Source: JABCPE02 sp963520375
Lineage (GTDB): Bacteria; Bacteroidota; Bacteroidia; Flavobacteriales; Weeksellaceae
Assembly: GCA_963520375.1 (NCBI GenBank)
Contig: CAUQQF010000007.1
Span: 1 to 64,000, forward strand
Length of the DNA stretch: 64,000 nt
Direction: 5' to 3'
Position numbers and translations under genes: made by a program. Of the stretch, positions 33,956 through 43,651 are shown in pieces (position 1 is the first letter of the stretch; each line of letters starts with the position of its first letter). Under the pieces are notes generated by a model. It did no database searches. It was given only the letters and a program-made list of their open reading frames with translations, and had not been told where the DNA came from.

Positions 33956-35752
33956 ATGAAAAATATAAGAAATTTTTGCATCATTGCACATATTGACCAC
34001 GGTAAATCTACCTTGGCAGACCGACTTTTGGAGTATACTAATACAGTGACAAAGAGGGAGTTACAGGCGCAGACTCTTGATGATATGGATTTGGAAAAGG
34101 AGCGAGGAATTACCATAAAATCCCACGCTATCCAGATGGACTATGAATACAAGGGCGAAAAATATGTCCTTAACCTTATTGATACTCCTGGGCATGTGGA
34201 TTTCTCGTATGAAGTTTCGCGTTCTATCGCGGCGTGCGAAGGAGCTTTGCTGATTGTAGATGCAGCGCAAAGCATTCAAGCTCAGACTATTTCCAATCTT
34301 TATTTGGCATTAGAAAACGATTTAGAAATTATTCCAATTTTGAATAAAATAGACCTTCCTTCGGCAAATCCTGAGGAGGTTACAGATGAAATTGTCAATC
34401 TTTTGGGCTGTAAGCCAGAGGATGTTCTCCGTGTTTCTGGAAAAACAGGAGCAGGTGTGAAAGAACTTTTGGAGCAGATCGTGGAGAGAATCCCAGCTCC
34501 AGAGGGCGACCCAGATGCACCGCTACAGGCATTGATTTTTGACTCTGTGTTTAATCCATTTAGAGGAATTGAGGCTTATTTCAAAGTGGTAAATGGAAGC
34601 ATCAAGAAAGGGCAGAAAGTGAAATTTATGGCTACTGACCGCACCTATGATGCCGATGAGGTGGGAACTCTAAAACTAAAACAAGCGCCTAAACAAGAGA
34701 TAAAATGTGGAGATGTGGGCTACATCATTTCTGGAATAAAGGATGCCCGAGAGGTGAAAGTAGGGGACACTATTACTTCCGCTGAAAACTCTGCTCCTGC
34801 ACCGATAGAAGGTTTCGAGGAGGTGAAACCGATGGTATTTGCGGGGATTTATCCGATAGAATCTGAGGACTTTGAGGAGCTTAGAGCTTCATTAGAAAAA
34901 CTAAGGCTGAATGATGCTTCGCTTGTTTTCGAGGCGGAAAGTTCGGCGGCGCTGGGCTTTGGTTTCCGATGTGGTTTCCTTGGAATGCTTCACATGGAGA
35001 TTGTTCAGGAGCGTCTTGACAGGGAATTTGGGATGAATGTAATCACTACCGTTCCCAATGTATCTTACCACGGCTACACCAAGAAAGAACCAGATGTTCC
35101 TATCCTCATCAATAACCCATCCGAGATGATGGACCCTACCACAATGGACAGAGTGGAAGAGCCGTATATAAAGGCTTCTATCATCACTAAGTCTGATTTT
35201 GTGGGAGCTGTGATGACGCTTTGTATAGAAAAACGAGGTGAAATAGTGAATCAGTCTTATTTAACTTCTGACCGAGTGGAATTGATTTTCAATATGCCGT
35301 TATCAGAGGTGGTGTTTGATTTTTATGACCGATTAAAATCTATTTCCAAAGGATATGCATCGTTTGACTATCACCCAATCGGCTTCCGTCCATCTAAATT
35401 GGTGAAAATGGATATCCTTATCAATGGGGATATGGTGGATGCGCTTTCTTCCCTGATACACGATTCCAACGCCTATAACATCGGTAAAAAAATGTGCGAG
35501 AAACTTCGCGAACTGATACCGAGACAGCAGTTTGATATCGCAGTTCAGGCGGCTCTGGGAACTAAAGTAATCGCCCGAGAAACCATAAAAGCCCTTCGTA
35601 AAGATGTAACCGCAAAATGTTATGGTGGTGACATCTCTCGTAAGAGAAAACTCCTTGAAAAACAAAAAGAAGGAAAGAAAAAAATGAAACAAATTGGGCG
35701 TGTAGAAGTTCCTCAGTCTGCGTTTATGGCGGTGCTGAAGCTGAATGATTAG
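33956..35752 (+). CDS. lepA: Elongation factor 4 (LepA)
   Basis: 598-residue translational GTPase that back-translocates or helps assemble ribosomes. G motifs: AHIDHGKSTL (G1, about 10-19), DTPGHVDF (G3), NKIDL (G4); LepA-specific C-terminal domain with ISRKRKLLEKQKEGKKKMK near the end. The length is typical. It has a TATCTTTG -7 element 20 bases upstream overlapping the previous terminator. The PARIS-like gene begins 8 bases after its stop, so that accessory gene may be transcribed by read-through from lepA. Confidence 0.97.
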   Translation: MKNIRNFCIIAHIDHGKSTLADRLLEYTNTVTKRELQAQTLDDMDLEKERGITIKSHAIQMDYEYKGEKYVLNLIDTPGHVDFSYEVSRSIAACEGALLIVDAAQSIQAQTISNLYLALENDLEIIPILNKIDLPSANPEEVTDEIVNLLGCKPEDVLRVSGKTGAGVKELLEQIVERIPAPEGDPDAPLQALIFDSVFNPFRGIEAYFKVVNGSIKKGQKVKFMATDRTYDADEVGTLKLKQAPKQEIKCGDVGYIISGIKDAREVKVGDTITSAENSAPAPIEGFEEVKPMVFAGIYPIESEDFEELRASLEKLRLNDASLVFEAESSAALGFGFRCGFLGMLHMEIVQERLDREFGMNVITTVPNVSYHGYTKKEPDVPILINNPSEMMDPTTMDRVEEPYIKASIITKSDFVGAVMTLCIEKRGEIVNQSYLTSDRVELIFNMPLSEVVFDFYDRLKSISKGYASFDYHPIGFRPSKLVKMDILINGDMVDALSSLIHDSNAYNIGKKMCEKLRELIPRQQFDIAVQAALGTKVIARETIKALRKDVTAKCYGGDISRKRKLLEKQKEGKKKMKQIGRVEVPQSAFMAVLKLND

Positions 35753-35760
35753 AATGAGTA

Positions 35761-37731
35761 ATGTATAAAAAAGAAGATATTAAATTTATGTGTAAGGATA
35801 ATTTACTAACTACTATCATTAAAAACAAAGAAACTATTGATTTTCTAATGGATTTCTTTAAAAGAAAATGTGATCAAGAAGAGTATAAAAAATTCTATGA
35901 AGAAATTAATAATATAAGATTATTCTTAGATTTAATCAAAGAAGATATAAATAGTAACATTATTCCTAAATTCTTTTTTAACAAAATAAAACAAGAAATA
36001 AAAGACTCTATAAATATTGTAAGTTTAGAAAGTATTAAGAATTGTATAATATATAATCTCCATAATAATACATCCTATCAGCACCATAATTGGGAGGAGG
36101 ATTTAAAATATATGGTTTCTAATTATTCTTTTAGAATAACTGGAGATATAGTGAGATATAATTTCTATAAGAGTTTAAATTTTATTTCAGAGAATACAGT
36201 AGTTGTAGGAGCGAATGGTTCAGGAAAATCTACATTAGCATCTAATATAAAATATAATTTTAATGAAAAAATAGGAATTGTAATACCTGCTCAAAAATTA
36301 CTGATTATACCAACATTTGATAGTGTTCCCAATTTAGAAAAATCAACATCTGAATATAAAAAAATTGAAACAAACATTATAGATAGTAAAATAACATATA
36401 ATTTATCTTATAATGACACTATACCATATGAAGAAACAAGGAAATATGTAGCTGATTATAAATATATTTTAAATGTTTTTTTTGCAGAAAAGACATATAC
36501 AGAGAGTATTATACATCGTAAATTGAAGGAAAATGGGTATGTAAACAAAAAAGAGTACTCTCCAATTAAATTAGATAAAGCTATTAATATTTGGAATTTT
36601 CTGATAGAGCACAGAGAAATGTTTTATGATGATAATAATAATCTCAAAATTAAAGTTAAAGAGAGTTCAGAGGAGTATCCTGCTTATCAAATGAGTGATG
36701 GAGAGAAAAATATATTCTTTTTAATTGGAAGAGTATTGTTAGCTTCTGATAATGCAATAATAATTATTGATGAACCTGAAATGTATCTTCATAAAGCAAT
36801 TGTTAATAAACTATGGGATAAATTAGAGAATGAAAGAAAAGATTGTAAATTTATTTACTTAACACACGATTTAGAGTTTGCTTCTTCTCGAAAGGCAAAT
36901 AAATATTGGATAAAAGATTTTCAATTTCCTAATGAATGGCAAATAGAACCTATATTTGAAAATGATATACCTGATAGTCTATTAATGAAAATTTTAGGGA
37001 GTAGAAAAAAAATTCTTTTTTGTGAAGGAAAGAAAAGTAGTTTAGACATTCAAATATATGAAATCTTATTTCCTAATTATACTATAATACCCTTAGAAGG
37101 CTGTTCAAATGTAATTAATTACACGAGAGCTTTTAACAAGATATCTAATAAAAATAGTACAGCTATTGGTATTGTAGATAGAGATTTTAGAACAGATGCC
37201 CAAATTCATAAATTTAGCTCTGAAAACATATATGTATATTCAGTTGCTGAAGTTGAAAATCTATTTTTATTAGAAGACTTTATTCAAATATTTGCAAAAA
37301 ATAAAAAAGAAAGAATTGATATTGAAAATTTGAAGGAAAAAGTAATTGATAAACTTAAAAAAGATAGAGAGTTACAAATATCTAATTATGTTACTTCTTA
37401 TATTAATTATATTTTTTCTGAAGAACATATAAAAAACGCTAAGACTCAAACGGCAATAAAATCTAATTTTGATGATTTTATTGCCAAAATAGATATAGAT
37501 AAACTTTATAATAAAAGAAAGGAAGAAATAGAGAGAATTATAAAAGAAAAAGATTATTTAGAAGCTATAAAAGTTTATAATAATAAAGGGCTCTTAAAAG
37601 AAATGGAGGATTTATTAAGATATAAATCAGGAAAATATTCTGATGACTCTTTAATAACTTTAAAAGATTCGGAGGAAGCACAAAAAGTATTAAGAGCTGT
37701 TTTTCCTCAGGAAATTATTGATGATAATTAA
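35761..37731 (+). CDS. ABC-type ATPase fused to DUF4435 (TOPRIM-like): candidate single-gene PARIS system
   Basis: 656 residues. An N-terminal helical extension (1-140) precedes an SMC/ABC-like ATPase: Walker A GANGSGKST (150-158), signature MSDGEKN (311-317), Walker B IIIIDEPE (333-340), H-loop THD (His369). The C-terminal part (about 415-656) matches DUF4435: ILFCEGKKSSLD (Glu422), GIVDRDFR (Asp473, Asp475) and VAEVENLFL (Glu497, Glu499), a TOPRIM-like metal site. An ABC ATPase (AriA) with a DUF4435 effector (AriB) defines PARIS, reported to respond to phage anti-restriction proteins; fused versions are known. The gene is far more AT-rich than its neighbours and splits lepA from nrnA, indicating acquisition. 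PARIS function is inferred. Confidence 0.75.
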   Translation: MYKKEDIKFMCKDNLLTTIIKNKETIDFLMDFFKRKCDQEEYKKFYEEINNIRLFLDLIKEDINSNIIPKFFFNKIKQEIKDSINIVSLESIKNCIIYNLHNNTSYQHHNWEEDLKYMVSNYSFRITGDIVRYNFYKSLNFISENTVVVGANGSGKSTLASNIKYNFNEKIGIVIPAQKLLIIPTFDSVPNLEKSTSEYKKIETNIIDSKITYNLSYNDTIPYEETRKYVADYKYILNVFFAEKTYTESIIHRKLKENGYVNKKEYSPIKLDKAINIWNFLIEHREMFYDDNNNLKIKVKESSEEYPAYQMSDGEKNIFFLIGRVLLASDNAIIIIDEPEMYLHKAIVNKLWDKLENERKDCKFIYLTHDLEFASSRKANKYWIKDFQFPNEWQIEPIFENDIPDSLLMKILGSRKKILFCEGKKSSLDIQIYEILFPNYTIIPLEGCSNVINYTRAFNKISNKNSTAIGIVDRDFRTDAQIHKFSSENIYVYSVAEVENLFLLEDFIQIFAKNKKERIDIENLKEKVIDKLKKDRELQISNYVTSYINYIFSEEHIKNAKTQTAIKSNFDDFIAKIDIDKLYNKRKEEIERIIKEKDYLEAIKVYNNKGLLKEMEDLLRYKSGKYSDDSLITLKDSEEAQKVLRAVFPQEIIDDN

Positions 37732-37781
37732 AAAGAAGAAGAGTAAAATCATACAAATATATTTACGGAATAGTTCAGTTT

Positions 37782-38786
37782 ATGTTTAGTAAAGAGGCTT
37801 TATCAGAGATAGAAAATCTGATTTCAGTAAAAGAAAAAATAGTAATTGTTACCCATTACAATCCTGATGGAGATGCCATTGGGAGTAGTCTTGGGCTAAA
37901 GCATTTCCTTAGGAATAGAGGCGTAGAGGCGGAAATCATCGTTCCCAACGACTTCCCAAAGTTTCTAAAATGGATGCCAGAGGCCAAAAAAATAACCATC
38001 GCAGAGTATAAAAAAAGAAAAGCCATAGAGCTGATAGAGGCGGCGGATGTGGTATTTTGCTTAGATTTTAATACTTATACAAGGATAGGAATGGTAGGCG
38101 ACTGGGTAAGCAATTCCAAAGCTGTTAAAATCTTGATAGACCACCACCAGCAGCCTGGTGAGTTTGATTTTGTCTATTCTGATACCAATATTCCTGCTAC
38201 TTCGCAGATGGTTTATCATTTTATAGAAGCGCTGGGACAGGAAAATCTAGTAGATGAAAACACTGCAAAATGCCTATATACAGGGATAATGACCGATACG
38301 GGAGGTTTTAGGTATCGTTCCACAAGTGCGACTACACACAGAATTATCGCGAATTTAATAGAGAAAGGCGCCAATCCTGCCGAGATTAGTTCTAACACTT
38401 GGGACAACAATACAGTGAGCCGTCTGAAACTGCTTTCCTTGATTTTAGGGCGAGTGGAATTGGTTAAAGATAATGAAATAGCCGTTCTTTGGCTTAAAAG
38501 AACTGAATTGCAGGAATTTGGCTTTGAAAAGGGAGATACCGATGGCTTTGTAAATTATGGACTGAGCCTCTCTGGTGTGAAGGTTTCTGCTTTCTTTATG
38601 GAAGACCTTTATGAAGATTTTATCAAAATATCTTTCCGTTCCAAAGAAGATGTAGATGTCAATCAGTTCGCTAGAAAATATTTCAATGGTGGCGGACATA
38701 TCAACGCCGCTGGAGGGAAATATCTAAAATCTCTGGAAGAAACAGTATCAGATTTTAAGAAAATTGTAGAAAAAGAAGGAATATAA
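37782..38786 (+). CDS. nrnA: DHH-family phosphoesterase, NrnA-like
   Basis: 334-residue DHH/DHHA1 enzyme of the NrnA type, which degrades nanoRNA and pAp (and, in related enzymes, cyclic dinucleotide products). The DHH domain shows VTHYNPDGDAIGSSLGLKHF (27-46), CLDFNTYTRIG and LIDHHQQPG (the DHH motif itself), and the DHHA1 domain ends with NGGGHINAAGGKYLKS. All metal-binding residues appear present and the length is normal. It is separated from the upstream AT-rich defence gene by 50 bases and ends at a bidirectional terminator shared with psd. Confidence 0.94.
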   Translation: MFSKEALSEIENLISVKEKIVIVTHYNPDGDAIGSSLGLKHFLRNRGVEAEIIVPNDFPKFLKWMPEAKKITIAEYKKRKAIELIEAADVVFCLDFNTYTRIGMVGDWVSNSKAVKILIDHHQQPGEFDFVYSDTNIPATSQMVYHFIEALGQENLVDENTAKCLYTGIMTDTGGFRYRSTSATTHRIIANLIEKGANPAEISSNTWDNNTVSRLKLLSLILGRVELVKDNEIAVLWLKRTELQEFGFEKGDTDGFVNYGLSLSGVKVSAFFMEDLYEDFIKISFRSKEDVDVNQFARKYFNGGGHINAAGGKYLKSLEETVSDFKKIVEKEGI

Positions 38787-38787
38787 A

Positions 38788-38811
38788 AAAGCTGCCATAT
38801 TTGGCAGCTTT
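38788..38811. terminator. Bidirectional terminator between nrnA and psd
   Basis: A perfect 10-bp stem AAAGCTGCCA / TGGCAGCTTT with a TATT loop, flanked by A and T runs. Confidence 0.9.
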
Positions 38812-38815
38812 AATT

Positions 38816-39472
38816 TTATGCGTTTTTTAGTTTTGCGATTATATCGATACCTCCTGTGGTAATGTCTCCTATTTTGCAGAGAACTTCTGTGCCGATTGGC
38901 AAGAAAACATCCATCCTAGAACCGAATTTAATGAAGCCCAGTTCATGTCCAGCTTTGGCTTCATCGCCCACTTCTGAATACATTACGATTCTTCTCGCTA
39001 CATATCCTGCTATCTGTCTGAATACTACTTTTTGGTTAGTTAGAGTATCCACAGCTATCGTTGTTCTTTCGTTTTCTGTGGAAGATTTTTCATTCCAAGC
39101 CATCAGGTATTTCCCAGCGTGGTATTTTCGGTAGGAAACTTTTCCTGTCACAGGATATCTGCATATATGCACATTGAGAGGCGACATGAAAATAGAAATC
39201 TGAAGGCATTTTGTTTTCAAAACCTCGTCTTCTTCTACTTCTTTTATCATTACTACCTTCCCATCAACAGGCGCAACTACGGTGTCTGTATGTTCTGAAA
39301 TATTTCTGTTTGGAACACGGAAAAACCAAACAACCAAGCAAAATAAAATAAGTAAAGGCAGGGTTACCAATACCGAATATCTACCAAGAAAAAAATGTGA
39401 AATGGCAGATAACAAGGTTAAAACCAATAAAGAAACGATAATAGTCCCTTTTCCTTCTCTATGAAGTGTCAT
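38816..39472 (-). CDS. psd: Phosphatidylserine decarboxylase, short form
   Basis: 218-residue PSD of the short (archaetidylserine-decarboxylase-like) form, making phosphatidylethanolamine from phosphatidylserine at the inner membrane. Two N-terminal membrane helices (about 10-50) precede APVDGKVV and MSPLNVHICRYPVTGKV. The self-cleavage site is the GS in FIKFGSRMDVFLP, which generates the pyruvoyl group on Ser. It is 12 bases after cdsA, so two consecutive steps of phospholipid synthesis are co-transcribed. Confidence 0.94.
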   Translation of the reverse strand: MTLHREGKGTIIVSLLVLTLLSAISHFFLGRYSVLVTLPLLILFCLVVWFFRVPNRNISEHTDTVVAPVDGKVVMIKEVEEDEVLKTKCLQISIFMSPLNVHICRYPVTGKVSYRKYHAGKYLMAWNEKSSTENERTTIAVDTLTNQKVVFRQIAGYVARRIVMYSEVGDEAKAGHELGFIKFGSRMDVFLPIGTEVLCKIGDITTGGIDIIAKLKNA

Positions 39473-39484
39473 AATTTTATGTAT

Positions 39485-40357
39485 TTAAATTAAATTTTCT
39501 ATAATAAAATATAAATATACCACAGGCGCACATAGGATGAAGCTGTCCAGTCTGTCCAGCACACCGCCATGTCCAGGGATGATGTTTCCGCTGTCCTTCA
39601 CGCCGAAAGTTCTTTTTAGTTGACTTTCTACCAAGTCTCCAAGAGGAGCAAAAACAGAAACAAGAAGCCCAATGATAATCCAGTTTCCTCTCAGTTCAGG
39701 CATGTTTTGTTCAATGAAGAATCCTAAAATCAAAGTGCAGATTACTCCACCAGCAAAACCTTCCCAAGTTTTTTTCGGGCTGATTTTCGGAGCCATTTTA
39801 TGCTTTCCAAACATTCTTCCAGCAAAATACGCAAAACCATCACTGCTCCATATTAGTGTAAACAAGACAAAAGTCTCCCAGCCAAAATGTTTTTCGGAAT
39901 AATTAAACATAGGAAGCCCTAATGCAAATGAAAATGAGAGAAACACATAAATTACGATGAATATCAGCTTCCCATTATCATAATAAAGTTCATTCGGGTA
40001 TTTGAATAAAGTAAATGAAGCGATGAAAACTAGGGCAATACCCAAAAGTTCTTGGATATTAAAAATAAAATAGAAATCATGATTTAGGAATCTTATCCCA
40101 AATCTATAAAAAACGATGAATCCCACTGGGAAAACTATCCATTTCCACCAGCCTTCACCGAATTTCATTATTTTAATCGCTTCCCAAGCACCTATCACCA
40201 CAAAAAATAAAATCAAAGAGAGGTATAAGTACTCTTGTTTTACATCAATATTTAGGAAATCTTTTAAGTAAACAGAACCGAAATGGGTAGTGCATAGAAA
40301 GATGACCAAACCGTAGACTGCTCCAGAAATAGTACGCTGAATTAAATTCTTATCCAA
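39485..40357 (-). CDS. cdsA: Phosphatidate cytidylyltransferase
   Basis: 290-residue polytopic enzyme making CDP-diacylglycerol from phosphatidate and CTP. About eight membrane segments are visible. The C-terminal signature KDSGNIIPGHGGVLDRLDSF, with the preceding SQLKRTFGV, is diagnostic and complete. The length is typical. It is 19 bases after the LUD-domain gene and 12 bases ahead of psd in the same reverse-strand transcript. Confidence 0.96.
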   Translation of the reverse strand: MDKNLIQRTISGAVYGLVIFLCTTHFGSVYLKDFLNIDVKQEYLYLSLILFFVVIGAWEAIKIMKFGEGWWKWIVFPVGFIVFYRFGIRFLNHDFYFIFNIQELLGIALVFIASFTLFKYPNELYYDNGKLIFIVIYVFLSFSFALGLPMFNYSEKHFGWETFVLFTLIWSSDGFAYFAGRMFGKHKMAPKISPKKTWEGFAGGVICTLILGFFIEQNMPELRGNWIIIGLLVSVFAPLGDLVESQLKRTFGVKDSGNIIPGHGGVLDRLDSFILCAPVVYLYFIIENLI

Positions 40358-40376
40358 AATTAGAAATTTAAAAAAA

Positions 40377-40961
40377 TTAATCTTCGAGCAAAAGTAAGAA
40401 AAGTTTTGGATATTTCTTGTTTGGATTGTCTAAATTTGATTTTCCACCGCTTATTGATGTTATTTTTTTAATATGACTTTTCCGTTTTATTCTTGACATG
40501 GCTTCGCTGAGGTCTTCCACTATCTGTGAAACATTGGCCATGATGATGATTTTTTCGGGAAGCATCTGATTACTAAAATGCAGTATATTATCACATGAAA
40601 GTACGATTTTTGCATCAAAAGCAATCAAATATTCACAAGTGATAAATGCAGCATCATTTCGTTTATCCAGACATTTTGTATAAGAAGTTTTTGTAGCGTC
40701 TAAGAATTTCTGTAAATCCTCATCACAGCAGAAAACAGAAGTTATATTTTCAGAATCTATGATTTTATGGAGGATAGGAAGAGCTTCAGCTTCATTTCCA
40801 CAATAATTAAAAACACCTCCAGAGAGAGTAAATAGCTGAGCGAATTTATAATCAACATCAGCATGCTTAAGTGTGTCTCCATAATCAAGAAGACCTTGAG
40901 GAGATTTATTTTTTTCTTCGCCACCGAAGATTTTACCGATTAAATTTTTAAAAAAGCTCAA
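40377..40961 (-). CDS. LUD-domain (LutC/YkgG-like) protein
   Basis: 194-residue protein with a LUD (lactate-utilisation) fold pattern: FNYCGNEAEALPILHKI, then ITCEYLIAFDAKIVLSCDNILHFSNQMLPEKIIIMANVSQIVEDLSEAM and a basic C-terminus SGGKSNLDNP. It is not part of a lut operon; in Flavobacteriia this gene is regularly placed between ftsH and cdsA and its job there is unknown. No membrane segment or signal peptide. The first gene of the LUD-cdsA-psd set, separated from ftsH by about 200 bases including a terminator. Confidence 0.78.
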   Translation of the reverse strand: MSFFKNLIGKIFGGEEKNKSPQGLLDYGDTLKHADVDYKFAQLFTLSGGVFNYCGNEAEALPILHKIIDSENITSVFCCDEDLQKFLDATKTSYTKCLDKRNDAAFITCEYLIAFDAKIVLSCDNILHFSNQMLPEKIIIMANVSQIVEDLSEAMSRIKRKSHIKKITSISGGKSNLDNPNKKYPKLFLLLLED

Positions 40962-41130
40962 TTATAATGCAAAAATTATATTTAAATAGGTCACGAAGTT
41001 AATAATAATTTTGAATAAATCAAAAAACAAACAGGTTTCATGTAAGAATTGATAAACAAAATTGATATTATTTGAATCAAATAACGAAGAATTTTGTAAA
41101 AAAGTATAAATCTTAGTTTTTACAAACAAA

Positions 41131-41158
41131 AAACCTCTCTAATTTTATAGAGAGGTTT
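41131..41158 (-). terminator. Terminator after ftsH
   Basis: An 11-bp stem AAACCTCTCTA / TAGAGAGGTTT. On the reverse strand it comes 9 bases after the ftsH stop and is followed by a T-rich stretch, so it separates the ftsH transcript from LUD-cdsA-psd. Confidence 0.82.
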
Positions 41159-41166
41159 ATTTTAAA

Positions 41167-43167
41167 TTATGATTCAGAATCTTTTATTTCATCATTTTCG
41201 AAAGGTTTTTCTTCCTCTGGAGTGTCAGTCACGGGAGCTGGGTTTTCTTCTGGAGTAGGATTTTGTTCCTCTTTTTTAGAAGTTTCGGCAACTTCTGGTT
41301 CCCATGCTCTTTTTCCAAAGATTTCTTCTAAATCTTCCTTGAAAATCACTTCTTTTTCAATAAGTTTATCTGCTAGAGCCTCTAATTTATCTTTGTTTTC
41401 AGTTAAAATTCTGATGGCTCTTTGGTATTGATTTTCAATGAGTTTGGATATTTCTTCATCTATGGTCTTCGCTGTATGCTCTGAATATGGTTTCCCAAAG
41501 TTATATTCAGACTGTCCAGAGCTGTCATAGTAAGAAATGTTTCCTATCTTGTCATTCAGACCATATATGGTAACCATAGCTTGAGCTCTTTTAGTTACTT
41601 TTTCCAAGTCAGAAAGCGCTCCAGTAGATATATTATTATATACAACTTGCTCAGCGGCACGCCCTCCTAGTGTAGCACACATTTCATCCAGCAGTTGTTC
41701 TGTAGTGGTCAGCTGCCTTTCTTCAGGAAGATACCAAGCTGCACCCAGTGAACGCCCTCTAGGAACAATGGTCACTTTTAGTAGTGGGTTAGCATGTTCT
41801 GTAAGCCAAGATATCGTTGCGTGTCCTGCTTCGTGGATGGCAACTCTTCTTTTTTCAGAAGGTTTTATTGCTGTATTTTTCTTTTCTAAACCACCGATGA
41901 TTCTATCCACAGCATCTAGGAAATCTTGTTTAGTAACGCTTTCATGCCTGTTTCTTGCAGCGATAAGGGCAGCCTCATTACATAAATTTGCGATATCTGC
42001 ACCACTGAACCCAGGAGTTTGTTTTGCTAAAAATTCTATATCTACCGAATCATCAAGTTTGATTTTCTTTAGATGAACTTCAAAAATTTCTTTTCGTTCA
42101 TGGACTTCAGGAAGGTCTACATAAATTTCCCTGTCAAATCTCCCTGCTCTAAGAAGAGCCTTGTCCAAGATGTCTGCACGGTTGGTAGCCGCCATCACGA
42201 TGACATTGGTATCCGTTCCGAAACCATCCATTTCTGTAAGGAGCTGGTTAAGAGTGTTTTCTCTCTCATCGTTAGCTCCACTGAAATTACTTTTACTTCT
42301 GGCTCTACCAATGGCATCTATCTCATCGATAAATATAATCGCTGGAGATTTTGCTTTTGCTTGGGCGAATAAGTCACGCACACGCGAAGCTCCCACGCCT
42401 ACGAACATTTCCACAAAATCAGACCCTGAAAGTGAGAAGAAAGGTACTTTTGCTTCTCCTGCCACGGCTTTTGCTAGAAGGGTCTTTCCTGTCCCTGGAG
42501 GGCCTACAAGCAGTACTCCTTTAGGAATTTTACCACCTAATTTAGTGTATTTTTCAGCATTTTTTAGGAAATCTACAACTTCCTGCACTTCTTCTTTTGC
42601 TCCTTCCAGACCAGCTACATCTTTAAAGGTGATGACAGCATCTTTTTCGCTAACTAATTTGGCTTTAGAACGCCCGATGTTAAACATACCGCTGCTGCTT
42701 CCACCGCCGCCGCCCATTCTTCTGAAAAGAAAGTAGTAGAGCAGGGCAGAAAAACCAATCCACATAGCCATGGAGATAAATGTACTCTTCATAGCAGAAC
42801 CAGAATCTCCAAAATTGATTACAGATTTTATCTCAGGGTTGGCCTTTTTTATTTCATGAAATCTTTCCTGAAGGTATTTTAAATCTCCATAGGATAATTC
42901 CAAATCTGGATTTGCTCCTTGTGAAAAAGGAAGCATTATATCTTTTTGGTCTTCAGTTTTTTTTCTTGCTTCAGAAGTTAAGAATATATCAGCTTTGTGT
43001 GTGTCTCGGTATACTTTTATCTCTTTTATCTTTCCTTGTTGCATTAAGCCGAAAAATGTATCCTCATCTACTGGTTTTACCGTAGAAGATGAGTTAAGCA
43101 TCGGATAAAAGAGCATTCCCAATGCAATGAGAATGACTACATAGAACCAATTAAATCCTTTGTTCAT
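41167..43167 (-). CDS. ftsH: ATP-dependent zinc metalloprotease FtsH
   Basis: 666-residue membrane AAA+ protease degrading misfolded membrane and regulatory proteins. Two membrane helices (about 5-24 and 130-150) flank a periplasmic domain; then a Gly/Ser stretch (GGGGGSSSGMF), Walker A GPPGTGKTLLAKA, Walker B IIFIDEIDAIG, the SRH arginines, and the zinc motif HEAGH. The C-terminal 40 residues are acidic and Pro/Glu-rich. It lies 13 bases after rsfS, the usual rsfS-ftsH pair of Flavobacteriia. Confidence 0.97.
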   Translation of the reverse strand: MNKGFNWFYVVILIALGMLFYPMLNSSSTVKPVDEDTFFGLMQQGKIKEIKVYRDTHKADIFLTSEARKKTEDQKDIMLPFSQGANPDLELSYGDLKYLQERFHEIKKANPEIKSVINFGDSGSAMKSTFISMAMWIGFSALLYYFLFRRMGGGGGSSSGMFNIGRSKAKLVSEKDAVITFKDVAGLEGAKEEVQEVVDFLKNAEKYTKLGGKIPKGVLLVGPPGTGKTLLAKAVAGEAKVPFFSLSGSDFVEMFVGVGASRVRDLFAQAKAKSPAIIFIDEIDAIGRARSKSNFSGANDERENTLNQLLTEMDGFGTDTNVIVMAATNRADILDKALLRAGRFDREIYVDLPEVHERKEIFEVHLKKIKLDDSVDIEFLAKQTPGFSGADIANLCNEAALIAARNRHESVTKQDFLDAVDRIIGGLEKKNTAIKPSEKRRVAIHEAGHATISWLTEHANPLLKVTIVPRGRSLGAAWYLPEERQLTTTEQLLDEMCATLGGRAAEQVVYNNISTGALSDLEKVTKRAQAMVTIYGLNDKIGNISYYDSSGQSEYNFGKPYSEHTAKTIDEEISKLIENQYQRAIRILTENKDKLEALADKLIEKEVIFKEDLEEIFGKRAWEPEVAETSKKEEQNPTPEENPAPVTDTPEEEKPFENDEIKDSES

Positions 43168-43180
43168 ACATATATTTTTC

Positions 43181-43561
43181 TTAGTTAAATAAATTGTCTT
43201 GATTTTCTATCACAGTGACTTTGGCATCACTCCAAAGGTCTTCTATGTCATAGTATTCGCGGATATGTTTCTGGAAAACATGCACCACCACAGAGATGTA
43301 ATCCACTAAAACCCAAAGCGCATTTTCTTCGCCCTCGGTATGCCATGGGCGTTCTTTGAGTTCGTTTCTTACTCTTCTCTCTATATTTCCTGCGATAGCA
43401 TTTACCTGCGTGTTTGAATTTGCGCTACAGATAATGAAATAGTCTGCAGCGGCATTTTCTATGTTGGTAAGATCCAAAATTCTAATATCCTCACCTTTGG
43501 TGTCTTGGATACAGTCTATGATGGTGTTTATTAAAAGTTGCTTTTCTGATTTTATACTCAT
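43181..43561 (-). CDS. rsfS: Ribosomal silencing factor RsfS
   Basis: 126-residue RsfS/Iojap protein, which binds L14 and blocks subunit joining when nutrients are scarce. Signature: AADYFIICSANSNTQVNAIA, WHTEGEENALWVLVDYISVVVHVF and REYYDIEDLWSDA. Full length. It is preceded by a good reverse-strand promoter and divergent from birA; ftsH follows 13 bases after its stop. Confidence 0.95.
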   Translation of the reverse strand: MSIKSEKQLLINTIIDCIQDTKGEDIRILDLTNIENAAADYFIICSANSNTQVNAIAGNIERRVRNELKERPWHTEGEENALWVLVDYISVVVHVFQKHIREYYDIEDLWSDAKVTVIENQDNLFN

Positions 43562-43584
43562 TTAGATATATATTGTATTAGTTG

Positions 43585-43613
43585 CAAATTTATTCTTTTT
43601 TACTTTAAATCAA
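43585..43613 (-). promoter_or_regulatory. Promoter of rsfS-ftsH
   Basis: Reading the reverse strand: TTG (43613-43611), an 18-base spacer, then TAAATTTG (43592-43585), 24 bases before the rsfS start codon. Confidence 0.7.
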
Positions 43614-43651
43614 AGAAATATTTTTATATTTATCCGTCATAAATTTATGAA

